Shown in pieces: positions 33,717 through 41,024 of a stretch of 64,000 nt of DNA. The position numbers were made by a program, and so were the translations under genes. This DNA is from an uncultured Oscillospiraceae bacterium (GTDB taxonomy: Bacteria > Bacillota > Clostridia > Oscillospirales > Oscillospiraceae): positions 124,001 through 188,000 of the forward strand of contig CANQMW010000003.1 in assembly GCA_947625045.1 (NCBI GenBank), given 5' to 3'. The first letter of the stretch is position 1, and each line of letters begins with the position of its first letter. The notes below the pieces were generated by a model. That model worked only from the letters and a program-made list of their open reading frames with translations, had not been told where the DNA came from and searched no databases.

Positions 33717-34438
33717 ATCTTCCGGCTTTCTCTCTCTTTGAAAAAGTATGTATGGACAAGCGCCCGGAACAGCTCCAGGTCCTCCGGGTACGTGATCTTC
33801 AGGTTCAGCACCTTGGCCGGCACCACCTTCATGGGGATGTGATGGGCCAGGGCGATGGCTCCCGCGGACGTCATCCGCGCCAGCTCCTCCTCCGTGGACT
33901 CGAAGTATATCCGGCTGATGTCCCCGTACCGGAACGCCTCCGGCGACGCGCCGGACACCAGCTCCTGCCGGGGTATCACGTTCTCCAGCCGCCGCTCCCC
34001 GTCCATCCGGTAGCAGGTGTCGTACTGGCACGCCCCCAGGGTCGCTCCGCCCAGCTCATCCACCGCCCGGATGATCTCCCGCACCCCTTCCTCGTCCACA
34101 TAGGGGTGGGTGGCGTCGTGGATGAGCACCGGGTCCTCCGGTCTCGCCAGTGCCGCCAGGGCCCACAGGCCGTTCCGCACCGACTCCGAACGGGTGGCGC
34201 CTCCCGGCGCCAGCTCCACCGGGCATTCAAACGGGATATCCCGAATGGCTTCCTTCACAAACGCCAGCCAGTCCGGGTGGGACACGATGCATATCCCTCC
34301 TATCTCCGGCATGGCCGCGTACCTGCGCACGATGTACCAGAAGATGGGCCGCCCGTCAACGTCTATGTATTGCTTGGGGATGTCGGCCCCCAGCCGGGTG
34401 CCCCTTCCCCCCATCATCAACAGCAGGATCCCTCTCAT
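33713..34438 (-). CDS. IspD/TarI-like cytidylyltransferase
   Basis: 241 residues with the CTP-binding start LLLMMGGRGTRLGADIPKQYI, APGGATRSESVRNGL, and LIHDATHPYVDEE, all IspD/TarI marks. TarI makes CDP-ribitol and IspD makes CDP-methylerythritol; the glycan context and the downstream glycerophosphotransferase-like gene favour a CDP-polyol. Overlaps both neighbours by four bases. Confidence 0.85.
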   Translation of the reverse strand: MRGILLLMMGGRGTRLGADIPKQYIDVDGRPIFWYIVRRYAAMPEIGGICIVSHPDWLAFVKEAIRDIPFECPVELAPGGATRSESVRNGLWALAALARPEDPVLIHDATHPYVDEEGVREIIRAVDELGGATLGACQYDTCYRMDGERRLENVIPRQELVSGASPEAFRYGDISRIYFESTEEELARMTSAGAIALAHHIPMKVVPAKVLNLKITYPEDLELFRALVHTYFFKERESRKI

Positions 34439-35691
34439 ACCTCTGTTCCCATGATCTCTTTCAGTTTTTCCACTACGCGCTCCGCCGCGTGCCCGTCCTC
34501 CACGCAGCCCTTGTCCTCCAAAAACTCGTCTATCCGCTTCTGATACCGGGCGTCGTCGAACTGTCTGACGTTTCTGAGGAGCTCCTCATTGCAGTCCGCC
34601 ACAGGGAACGGCGTGCTCTCCAGCGGGAAGTACAAGCCGCGCTCGTTGTTGTATTCCTCCAGGTCCGTGGCGAAAATGAACAGCGGCCGCCTCGTGAGCA
34701 CATAGTCATACGCCCAGCTGGAATAGTCAGTGATGCCTGCGTCCGCCGTCATCAGCATGTCCTGCATGTCCGGGTAATCGGTCACGGTGATGACGTTCTC
34801 GGGGAAGAAACCCTTTGCCAGTCGCCTCTTACGGTCATGGAAGTGCAGCCGCAGGAAGATGACCCATGCCCCTCCGAACCGTTTCTCTAGGGCCTCCGTC
34901 AGCCCCGCGAAGTCAATGTCGTAGCAGTCCTGGTGACCATTGATACGGAACGTGGGCGCATACAGCAACACCTTTTCCTCTCCTGTCAGCCCATACAGTC
35001 TCATGATTTTCTCCCGTGTTTCCGCCATTCGTTCTGGATAGAACAGATAGTCGTTCCGCGGGTGGCCGTAGCGCAGGATGGGCGTCGTAGGCCAGTGGGT
35101 CGTGCGGTATACATCATCTTCAAAGGCGCTGTTGGAGATACAGTAGTCTGTCGCCGTTTTACATTTGGCTGCCGTCTTCACCCACTTCTTGTTGTGTATA
35201 TCCTCTTTGCCCGCACGTTTTATTCCCATGGACCCATGCCATGTCTCAATGTATATCTGTCCTTCCTTCTTCGGTACAGCGCGGTACCACAGGAAGTTCA
35301 GGGAATTGTCTATCCACACCTTGGCCGAAGCTACTTCTTTTACAAACGCATAGCTTTCCCGCCGCACACGGCGTAACTGGGGCGGGAAATGGCTGGCGCG
35401 CATGGACCCCTTCTTCGGCACAGCCCACACCAAGTCCCAGGGCAGTTTCTGCCGGATGATTTCCTCCGCTATGTACTTGGGATTGCATATATAGTCGTCA
35501 CTGTACGTCATGAAGACGATCTTATTCCCATCAACCTTAGCGGATTTGACATACGCATACCGCACGATCCGGCCAAACATGCCATCTATTTTTCGCACAA
35601 TCAGCGGCGGGAGCTTGATAAACACATAATGAAATGTTTTTCGGATAAGCTTCCCTTCGACTGCCGCTGCTTTGATCTTCTCTTTCAGCAT
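34435..35691 (-). CDS. CDP-glycerol glycerophosphotransferase-family (TagF/TarL-like) polymerase
   Basis: 418 residues of the Glyphos_transf family: IYIETWHGSMGIKRAGK with its conserved His, YGHPRNDYLF, VLLYAPTFR, FLRLHFHD, and TDYSSWAYDYVLTRRPLFIFATDLEEYNNERGLYFP. It transfers polyol phosphate from a CDP-polyol to a wall polymer, alone or repeatedly. It has an amphipathic basic N-terminus suited to membrane association. The donor is probably made by the IspD-like product. Confidence 0.88.
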   Translation of the reverse strand: MLKEKIKAAAVEGKLIRKTFHYVFIKLPPLIVRKIDGMFGRIVRYAYVKSAKVDGNKIVFMTYSDDYICNPKYIAEEIIRQKLPWDLVWAVPKKGSMRASHFPPQLRRVRRESYAFVKEVASAKVWIDNSLNFLWYRAVPKKEGQIYIETWHGSMGIKRAGKEDIHNKKWVKTAAKCKTATDYCISNSAFEDDVYRTTHWPTTPILRYGHPRNDYLFYPERMAETREKIMRLYGLTGEEKVLLYAPTFRINGHQDCYDIDFAGLTEALEKRFGGAWVIFLRLHFHDRKRRLAKGFFPENVITVTDYPDMQDMLMTADAGITDYSSWAYDYVLTRRPLFIFATDLEEYNNERGLYFPLESTPFPVADCNEELLRNVRQFDDARYQKRIDEFLEDKGCVEDGHAAERVVEKLKEIMGTEV

Positions 35692-35726
35692 CTGTGTCTT
35701 TTTCCTTTTATCTCTTTTCTGTTGTG

Positions 35727-36491
35727 TTATAAATGATGTAACGCCCTCCGGTCACTCACCGACGGCAGCGTCATATAATCTCCATAGAGCTGCCGCAGAT
35801 AGGCGTCCCAGCCGGCAGGGACCGGTAAGCTCGCTCCCTCAAACCGGAGCCGTTCCTCGCCCCCGAACCACTTTTTGGGGTAAAACTCCACCGCGCCCTT
35901 GTGCCCGCCCCCTGCCGACAGGCAGTAGTCCGTCTCTTCCCTGTACAGCGCTCCCGCCAGACGAAGCCGCAGTGCACGCAGCCGCTCCGCCGACAGACTG
36001 CTCAGCGCCTTGTAACCCACCCTCGCCGGAAGCTTCTTGTATGGCTCATACCGCGTCCATCCGCACTTCACCTGAAGCACATAGTTGATCACACTGATGA
36101 TATTAAAAAGGAATACTGCTGTCTTTGTGGGACGCCGGGACGGGACGACCGGGAAAATGTCTATGTATATCCCCGCCGGACCGTGCTCCTTCCCTGTCTC
36201 AAAGGGAATGCACGTATCGCAGAGCTTCACAAACAGGAACGGATAGCCGCCGTCCGTTTTGTCCGACTGTATCCGCATCCCCTCTGGAAACGTATCCTCC
36301 AGCGCCAGAAACCGCCTGTAATCCTCCAGTGGCATCATCACGTCAACGTCGTCATCCCACGGGATGAAACCCTTATGCCGCACCGCGCCCAGCAGCGTTC
36401 CGCCCGCCAGATAGTACCGCAGGCCCCTGCTCTCACATATGCCCGAAAAGGTCTCCAGCAGCTTAAATAGATTTTCCTGCTCAGCTGTCAT
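35727..36491 (-). CDS. LicD-family phosphotransferase
   Basis: 254 residues. Hallmarks: YYLAGGTLLGAVRHKGF, then PWDDDVDVMM, GIYIDIFPV and a C-terminal YLRQLYGDYMTLPS. LicD proteins transfer phosphocholine or other phospho-groups to surface sugars through an NTase-like fold with DDDVD. No choline uptake or CCT gene is here, so the moved group may be a polyol phosphate. Overlaps the glycosyltransferase gene by eleven bases. Confidence 0.88.
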   Translation of the reverse strand: MTAEQENLFKLLETFSGICESRGLRYYLAGGTLLGAVRHKGFIPWDDDVDVMMPLEDYRRFLALEDTFPEGMRIQSDKTDGGYPFLFVKLCDTCIPFETGKEHGPAGIYIDIFPVVPSRRPTKTAVFLFNIISVINYVLQVKCGWTRYEPYKKLPARVGYKALSSLSAERLRALRLRLAGALYREETDYCLSAGGGHKGAVEFYPKKWFGGEERLRFEGASLPVPAGWDAYLRQLYGDYMTLPSVSDRRALHHL

Positions 36492-37587
36492 ATCCGTTCA
36501 GATATTTTCTCTGTATCATCCCGGCCACCGCCTGGATATCGAATCCCGCTTCCCGTACTGCGTCCGCATCCTCCGACGGACTGTCATGGGCCTTCGTTAT
36601 CTCCGCCGCCCAAATGCCCACGTCCAGCGGCAGATACGCCGTACTATCCAGTATGGCACACTCCCTTGTGACGGTGTCCGACATAAGGCACCGCAGCCCT
36701 GCCGTCTGCGCCTCAACGGCCGTCACCGGCAATCCCTCGAACAGGGACGGCAGCGCGAACACATCCATGGCCCAGTAGAGCCGCTCTATGTGCTCCGAAA
36801 CGCCGGCGAACAGCACCTTGTCCGCTATCCCCAGGCGCCGCGCCTTTTCCTCCAGCATGGGCTTGTCCTCGCCCTCGCCTGCCAGCAGCAGAACAGCCGC
36901 CGGCTTGCGCTTCACCGCCTCTGCCAGCACGTCCAGCAGGAAGCCCTGGTTCTTCTGATAGCACAGCCGCCCCACATGGCCGATGACGAATCTTCCGTCC
37001 AGACCCAGCTCCCGGCGCACCTCTTCCCGCGCCGCCGGGTCAAACCGGAATCTGTCCACATCTATCCCGTTGGGGATGAACTGAAAGCCACGTTCATCCA
37101 ACTCATGACCAGCAAACAGGAACGCCGCCGCGTCCCCGGAGCAGGCCCAAAGGGCCGTGGCGTCCTTCGTATACCGATCCCGCGCCCAGCTATGTATCGC
37201 CAGCTTCAATGGCCGGGTCATGCTCTTCCGCAGAGCCGTGTTGTGGCTGTGGGCGATGCGCACCGGCACGCCTTCTTCCCTCGCGATGCGAAGGTATGCC
37301 AAGGACAAGCCCTGAAAGGCGTTCAGGTGCAGCACGTCATAATGCTGCTCCCGCAGGAGCGCCCGGAACCGCCGGTGGTTGTCCCCTACATTTCGCATAT
37401 TTCCGGACAGCTCATAGAACCGCACGCCCCGGGCCTTGAGCCTGTCCGTGAACACACTGTCACAAAGCTGCGCCGCCGCGATATCCACTTCCAGCGCCGG
37501 CACATCCAGCCGCGTCAGCACGCTGCAGAGGAACGACTCTATCCCCCCGGACGCCCAGTTCTCGCACAGGCAGCATACCCGTCTCAT
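36481..37587 (-). CDS. GT4 family glycosyltransferase
   Basis: 368 residues, GT-B fold: N-terminal WASGGIESFL, HLNAFQGLSLAYLR, IAHSHNT; C-terminal NGIDVDRF, GHVGRLCYQKNQGFLLDVL and the donor-binding ALPSLFEGLPVTAVEAQTAGL. Similar to EpsF-type transferases of exopolysaccharide clusters. Its ATG directly abuts the stop of the dead recombinase gene, so the two are co-translated. Confidence 0.9.
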   Translation of the reverse strand: MRRVCCLCENWASGGIESFLCSVLTRLDVPALEVDIAAAQLCDSVFTDRLKARGVRFYELSGNMRNVGDNHRRFRALLREQHYDVLHLNAFQGLSLAYLRIAREEGVPVRIAHSHNTALRKSMTRPLKLAIHSWARDRYTKDATALWACSGDAAAFLFAGHELDERGFQFIPNGIDVDRFRFDPAAREEVRRELGLDGRFVIGHVGRLCYQKNQGFLLDVLAEAVKRKPAAVLLLAGEGEDKPMLEEKARRLGIADKVLFAGVSEHIERLYWAMDVFALPSLFEGLPVTAVEAQTAGLRCLMSDTVTRECAILDSTAYLPLDVGIWAAEITKAHDSPSEDADAVREAGFDIQAVAGMIQRKYLNGYDS

Positions 37588-38157
37588 TCAGCTCTCCCAG
37601 CCGTGTTCCGTCTGCTCCGCGTCCAGCTGCTCCTGCATGAGCCGCTGCACGGTCTTCTCCATCAGCTCGGCCCGGGTGGTCTCGTACAGCTTTTGCAGCG
37701 CACGGGCGCTTGTCACGCCGTCGTCTATGCCCGCGGCCCTGCTCACGGCCTTTATCTGCTCCCGGACCGCCGTCAGGCTCATGGGTGCGCCGGTCCTGCC
37801 GGCAAATATCGCTCCGCTGCTGACGCCGTTTCGCCGGGCATAGGCCAAAAGCTCCTCCCGCAGGCTCTCCGGCAGATGGATGACCCTATCCGCCGCTTGG
37901 ATCTCACCGGTCGTTACCTCCTCCACCGTCAGCGCCAAGAGCTCCTGCAGCTGGATGCCCGTGCTGACGAATGTCCGTATGGCGAGATATGCCGGTTCCT
38001 TTCGCATATCCCTCGCCATCTTCAAAAGCGCAAGATACTGGTCACGGGTGAGCCCCTTCGGCGCCGGTTCCGGGATAAGCGCAGGCTCCCGGAGAGTCTG
38101 CGTGACCGGGTGCCGCCGTATCCGGTTTTGACTGCGCGGTATCTCCTGCATCCTCAA
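37588..38157 (-). CDS. Catalytically dead tyrosine-recombinase domain protein (single domain)
   Basis: 189 residues: a basic 35-residue N-terminus then one recombinase-type catalytic domain. It aligns by eye with the intact enzyme (LTRDQYLALLKMARDM, STGIQLQELLALTVEEV, IFAGRTGAP, AVSRAAGI), but the first catalytic Arg is Gln (TGIQLQEL for TGIRVSEL), the HxxR motif is ARALQK, and the LGHSS and Tyr segments are missing. It cannot cut DNA by the known mechanism. DNA binding or partnering with an active recombinase is plausible. ATGA overlap with the upstream gene. Confidence 0.75.
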   Translation of the reverse strand: MRMQEIPRSQNRIRRHPVTQTLREPALIPEPAPKGLTRDQYLALLKMARDMRKEPAYLAIRTFVSTGIQLQELLALTVEEVTTGEIQAADRVIHLPESLREELLAYARRNGVSSGAIFAGRTGAPMSLTAVREQIKAVSRAAGIDDGVTSARALQKLYETTRAELMEKTVQRLMQEQLDAEQTEHGWES

Positions 38158-39497
38158 ACCTCCCAGCCCACTATGAGCTGCTCCTGCTCCGCCTGCCGGT
38201 CCATCGTCTGCTCCACCAGCAGGGCAAAGTTCGCCTCCACCGCCGCTTTCGTGGACTTATAAAGCCGCCGCAGACACTGGGGGTTGCACTTCTCGCCGGG
38301 CAGTCCCGCCTCCTCGCCCAGTTTCGCGATGGACTGCACGATGCCGGCGCGGCACATGGGCCTGTACCGGTTCGACAAAAAGATGGGCCCCACGCCGATG
38401 CCCTGCCGCTCCGCGTAGGCCAGAAGCTCCCGGCACAGACACCCGGGCAGATGCAGCATGCTGCGCGTGCCGCTGGAGACCACCGTCATGCCGCCGGCCT
38501 TCGCCGCCTCCACCGTCACCTTATCCAGCTGCTGCACCGGCAGGTCGCAGGAGGCGAACAGCTTCACCAGCAGATACTCCCGCTCCTTGTCCAGCCGCTT
38601 CGCCGTTTGCAGCAGCTGTAAATATTCGTTCCGGGTCAGCTCCGGCTGGGGGTTGTCCTCCTGCTTTGGCAGTTCCGAAAGCTGATACTCCCGGTGGCCC
38701 ATATAGTCCAGAAACCCATTCGCCACGATGGCAAAGCCGTTGATCGTGTTGGGGGCATAGCCCTTTTTCTTCAGGAGCTCTACCCACCGGGCAAGGGTGC
38801 CCTTGCGGATGCACTTATCCGCCGGCAGGTCATCGTATAACTGCTTCAAAATGCTTCCGTACTGCCGGGTAGCCGCTGTGCGTCCTTTGGCGCGCAGGCT
38901 GGCCAAATACCCCTCAATGTCTTCATGGGTCATCCGGACGCCGGGTCCAACAAAGGGCGGCAATTGAGCGCTGCTCTTTTCCGTTTTGACTGTCCTGCGA
39001 TCGGTCTTTTGCGCCGGAAGAGGAAGACACTCGGCATCCGCCTGCTCATTCATAAGCTGTTCCACCATATCGGCGGCCCGGGCCTCCGCATCCGATTTCC
39101 CGGCCCGATACAGCTTCCGCAGCGCGCTGGGGCGGCATTTCTCTTCGTCCAGCCCCGCTGAACGGCCCAGGTCGTATAGGAATCTGGATACCTGCGTCGC
39201 GTTGTAAGGCCGCCCGTTGCGGGTGGCAAATAACGGTCCAGCCAGAATGCCTTTTCGCATAGCATAGGCCGTAAGTTCATCCCGCAGGCCCGCTGCCAGC
39301 GGCACCACGTCATGTTCCACTTTCAGCTTGCCCGCCCGGACGGCTTCCACCGTCACCCCCGGCAGTCCCATTACAGACACGCCCGTGGCGGCCATCACCT
39401 TCACCAGCAGATAGGCCTGTTCCCGGTCCAGCCGCTTCGCCGTGTCCAGAAGATGCAGATACTCTTCCCGGGTGATATCCGCGCCCACAGTCCACAT
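38154..39497 (-). CDS. Catalytically dead double tyrosine-recombinase-like protein
   Basis: 447 residues. Residues 1-150 are a recombinase catalytic-like domain (ITREEYLHLLDTAKRL, ATGVSVMGL, LFATRNGRPYN, CRPSALRKLY). Residues 190-275 are a SAM-like core-binding domain (EGYLASLRAKGRT, KKKGYAPNTINGFAIVANGF). Residues 285-447 are a second catalytic-like domain (LTRNEYLQLLQTAKRL, ASCDLPVQQL, CNPQCLRRLY). Both copies lack the first Arg, the His of HxxR, the second His and the Tyr nucleophile; one Arg persists in each. AAAGGAG stands ten bases before the ATG. It is the first gene of the glycan operon. Confidence 0.78.
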   Translation of the reverse strand: MWTVGADITREEYLHLLDTAKRLDREQAYLLVKVMAATGVSVMGLPGVTVEAVRAGKLKVEHDVVPLAAGLRDELTAYAMRKGILAGPLFATRNGRPYNATQVSRFLYDLGRSAGLDEEKCRPSALRKLYRAGKSDAEARAADMVEQLMNEQADAECLPLPAQKTDRRTVKTEKSSAQLPPFVGPGVRMTHEDIEGYLASLRAKGRTAATRQYGSILKQLYDDLPADKCIRKGTLARWVELLKKKGYAPNTINGFAIVANGFLDYMGHREYQLSELPKQEDNPQPELTRNEYLQLLQTAKRLDKEREYLLVKLFASCDLPVQQLDKVTVEAAKAGGMTVVSSGTRSMLHLPGCLCRELLAYAERQGIGVGPIFLSNRYRPMCRAGIVQSIAKLGEEAGLPGEKCNPQCLRRLYKSTKAAVEANFALLVEQTMDRQAEQEQLIVGWEV

Positions 39498-39534
39498 CTT
39501 CTCGGATCTCCTTTCTCCGCCCGCAGAAAATAGT

Positions 39535-39546
39535 CAAAATTGAACT
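39535..39546 (+). repeat. Left inverted repeat of the candidate invertible segment
   Basis: CAAAATTGAACT, the exact reverse complement of 39824-39835. The pair brackets 277 bases between the intact recombinase and the glycan operon. Confidence 0.7.
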
Positions 39547-39580
39547 ATTGTTCCACATTGTGAAGATGTGACCGCCCCAA

Positions 39581-39618
39581 AATGAAAAACCATCCTGCAT
39601 GTGGGCCATACAGGATGG
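39581..39618 (-). terminator. Intrinsic terminator facing the glycan operon
   Basis: CCATCCTG/CAGGATGG stem (39611-39618 with 39590-39597), then GTTTTTCATT on the minus strand. It would stop transcription entering the operon from the recombinase side while the segment is in its present orientation. Confidence 0.75.
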
Positions 39619-39641
39619 GAGAACAAAAAGTCATGGGCATA

Positions 39642-39678
39642 GAAAAGCAGGCCGTTGAAGGGCATCGTTTCAACGGCC
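39642..39678 (-). terminator. Second terminator-like hairpin facing the glycan operon
   Basis: A ten-base-pair stem GGCCGTTGAA/TTCAACGGCC (39669-39678 with 39650-39659) followed on the minus strand by TGCTTTTCT. It lies upstream of the terminator at 39581-39618, making a tandem block. Confidence 0.65.
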
Positions 39679-39743
39679 TTAATGCGTATGCCAAGTTTGC
39701 TTGATTTGGATGATTTTTTACTGCCGCAAACAGAGCATGCCTC

Positions 39744-39772
39744 TTGATTAATAAGCAGAAGTGTGGTAAGAT
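39744..39772 (+). promoter_or_regulatory. Promoter inside the candidate invertible segment, pointing away from the operon
   Basis: TTGATT (39744-39749) and TAAGAT (39767-39772) with a 17-base spacer on the plus strand. In the present orientation it reads antisense into the recombinase 3' end. Inversion of the segment would point it at the operon start, about 50 bases from the left repeat. Confidence 0.55.
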
Positions 39773-39800
39773 TCTTTTAATTGTGGCGGCATCTTACCGT

Positions 39801-39817
39801 ATAAGTTCAACTCTTAT
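39801..39817 (+). repeat. Additional recombinase-site-like repeat
   Basis: ATAAGTTCAACTCTTAT, an ATAAG/CTTAT palindrome around TTCAACT. It shares the AAGTTCAA core with the right inverted repeat 20 bases downstream, in the same direction. The arms-plus-spacer form resembles tyrosine-recombinase core sites. Confidence 0.5.
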
Positions 39818-39823
39818 CGCTTA

Positions 39824-39835
39824 AGTTCAATTTTG
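39824..39835 (-). repeat. Right inverted repeat of the candidate invertible segment
   Basis: AGTTCAATTTTG, exact partner of 39535-39546. It lies twelve bases from the recombinase stop codon. Confidence 0.7.
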
Positions 39836-39846
39836 TTGATGCTTCG

Positions 39847-40686
39847 CTAACTGACCAGTCCCAGCCGCTCCAGCGTCCTGGCATGCTCCGCGCCGGTAGT
39901 GATGAGGTATATCCTCGTCGTGTTGATGCTGGAGTGCCCCAGCACGTCCGCCAGCTTTACGATGTCGTGACAAGCCCGGTAGAACGTAGTGGCAAACAAA
40001 TGCCGCAGGTTGTGGGGAAACACCTTCCCCGGCTCCACGCCTGCTATCCCGCACACCGCCTTCATCTCCGCCCATATCTGCCGCCGGCTCAGACTCTTCC
40101 CGCTTCTGGTGAGAAATATCTCGCCGGAGGCGATTTTTCGTTTCCGGGCATATTTCAGCAGCTTCCGGCATAGCTTCCCCGGCAGCATGATGGTCCGTAT
40201 CTTCCCCTTCAGCGCTATCTCCGCCCGGCCCATCTGAGCCGCCTCCACCGTTATGTACCGTACCTCGGAGACACGGATGCCTGTTCCGCATATGGTCTCC
40301 ATGAGCAGGGCAAGCCTGGGTCTTCCGCTGTCTCGGGCCGCTGTCACCAGCTTTTCATATTCCGCCTTGGTGAGGTCCTTTCCCGGATCCCGGAAGGCCC
40401 GGCGCTGGAGGCGCAGGGCCCTGACGCAGCAGTCCTGCCGGCCGCAGAACTTAAAGAACGCGTTCACCGCCGCCACCTTCACGTTCACTGTGGCCGGCGT
40501 ATAGTCCTGGGTGAGCAGATGTTCCTTCCAGGCCACGGCGGCCTCTTTCGTCATCTCACAGCCGGCCAGCCAGGCCATGAACTCCTCCGCGGTCCGCACA
40601 TACATCTTCACCGTGGCCGGCGCCCGCTCCTCTTCCTCCATATGCCGGGCAAAATCCCTGATCTGTCTTTCTTCGATCGTTTGCAT
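39847..40686 (-). CDS. XerC-like tyrosine recombinase beside the glycan operon
   Basis: 279 residues from MQTIEERQIRDFARHMEEEE. An upstream ATG at 40719 falls inside the -10 element and is rejected; GGGGG lies eight bases before 40686. Core-binding domain 1-95, catalytic domain 105-279 with all residues intact: TGIRVSEV, LKGKIR, FPHNLRHLFA, LGHSS and TTRIY. Same length and architecture as the recombinase at 1235-2074. It has its own promoter. Position next to inverted repeats suggests a local DNA invertase role; chromosomal integration at tRNA-Pro is the alternative. Confidence 0.92.
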   Translation of the reverse strand: MQTIEERQIRDFARHMEEEERAPATVKMYVRTAEEFMAWLAGCEMTKEAAVAWKEHLLTQDYTPATVNVKVAAVNAFFKFCGRQDCCVRALRLQRRAFRDPGKDLTKAEYEKLVTAARDSGRPRLALLMETICGTGIRVSEVRYITVEAAQMGRAEIALKGKIRTIMLPGKLCRKLLKYARKRKIASGEIFLTRSGKSLSRRQIWAEMKAVCGIAGVEPGKVFPHNLRHLFATTFYRACHDIVKLADVLGHSSINTTRIYLITTGAEHARTLERLGLVS

Positions 40687-40717
40687 ACCAAACACCCCCG
40701 AAAATGTAGTATTCTCC

Positions 40718-40747
40718 ATTTTACACAAGCCGGGAGCACATTCTCAA
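40718..40747 (-). promoter_or_regulatory. Promoter of the recombinase gene
   Basis: TTGAGA (40742-40747) and TAAAAT preceded by TG (40718-40723) with an 18-base spacer on the minus strand; an extended -10 form. Confidence 0.6.
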
Positions 40748-40771
40748 ATCCCCTTTGACACGACAATAACA

Positions 40772-40804
40772 CGAAACCCAGGAACCAAAGGTTCCTGGGT
40801 TTCG
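40772..40804. terminator. Perfect 15-bp stem hairpin between tRNA-Pro and the recombinase
   Basis: Bases 40772-40786 and 40790-40804 are perfect inverted repeats around an AAA loop. The minus-strand side is followed by TGTTATTGTC, so it may back up the tRNA terminator or insulate the recombinase promoter. Confidence 0.6.
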
Positions 40805-40845
40805 CGGAAAAAAGGAGGAGCAAGGGAGCGGGCGGATGGCGCTTT

Positions 40846-40883
40846 GAAAAAGCGTCGGAGCAAAGCGGACTTTGCTCCGACGC
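40846..40883 (-). terminator. Intrinsic terminator of tRNA-Pro
   Basis: A 14-base-pair stem (40870-40883 with 40852-40865), four-base loop, then TTTTTC on the minus strand, starting six bases after the tRNA 3' end. Confidence 0.85.
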
Positions 40884-40888
40884 CGCTG

Positions 40889-40961
40889 TCCGAGTGACAG
40901 GGTTCGAACCTGCGGCCTGGTGGTCCCAAACCACCCGCGCTGCCAACTGCGCTACACCCGG
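40889..40961 (-). tRNA. tRNA-Pro (anticodon TGG)
   Basis: Cloverleaf read on the minus strand: acceptor CCGGGTG paired with CACTCGG (one G-T pair), D arm GCGC, anticodon stem GGTGG/CCACC with loop TTTGGGA (anticodon TGG), and T arm GGTTCGAACCC region. 73 bases, discriminator A, CCA not encoded. It follows degV and has its own promoter. Its 3' end faces the recombinase and glycan region, the side on which integrative elements commonly insert. Confidence 0.93.
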
Positions 40962-40995
40962 ATAAAGGGCCGCCGCTTCACGCGGCGGCCTCTAT

Positions 40996-41024
40996 ACTAT
41001 ATCCTTTTTTGCCGGGGCTGTCAA
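40996..41024 (-). promoter_or_regulatory. Promoter of tRNA-Pro
   Basis: TTGACA (41019-41024) and TATAGT (40996-41001), 17-base spacer, immediately after the degV stop codon. A nine-base-pair GC hairpin (40968-40976 with 40982-40990) lies between promoter and tRNA. Confidence 0.85.

Noticed and set aside
33716-34031. N-terminal extension of the GatZ-like frame
   Set aside because: The first 105 codons are a shadow of the IspD-like gene; homologues start at MRNPLLDML, which overlaps the upstream stop by four bases.
39498-39846. A CRISPR array or riboswitch in the leader of the glycan operon
   Set aside because: The repeats are few, inverted and of unequal spacing; hairpins look like terminators with U-tracts. 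No regular repeat-spacer pattern exists anywhere in the window.
40889-40961. Claiming an attachment-site direct repeat of tRNA-Pro inside the window
   Set aside because: I found no second copy of the tRNA 3' segment by eye, so only the adjacency is reported.
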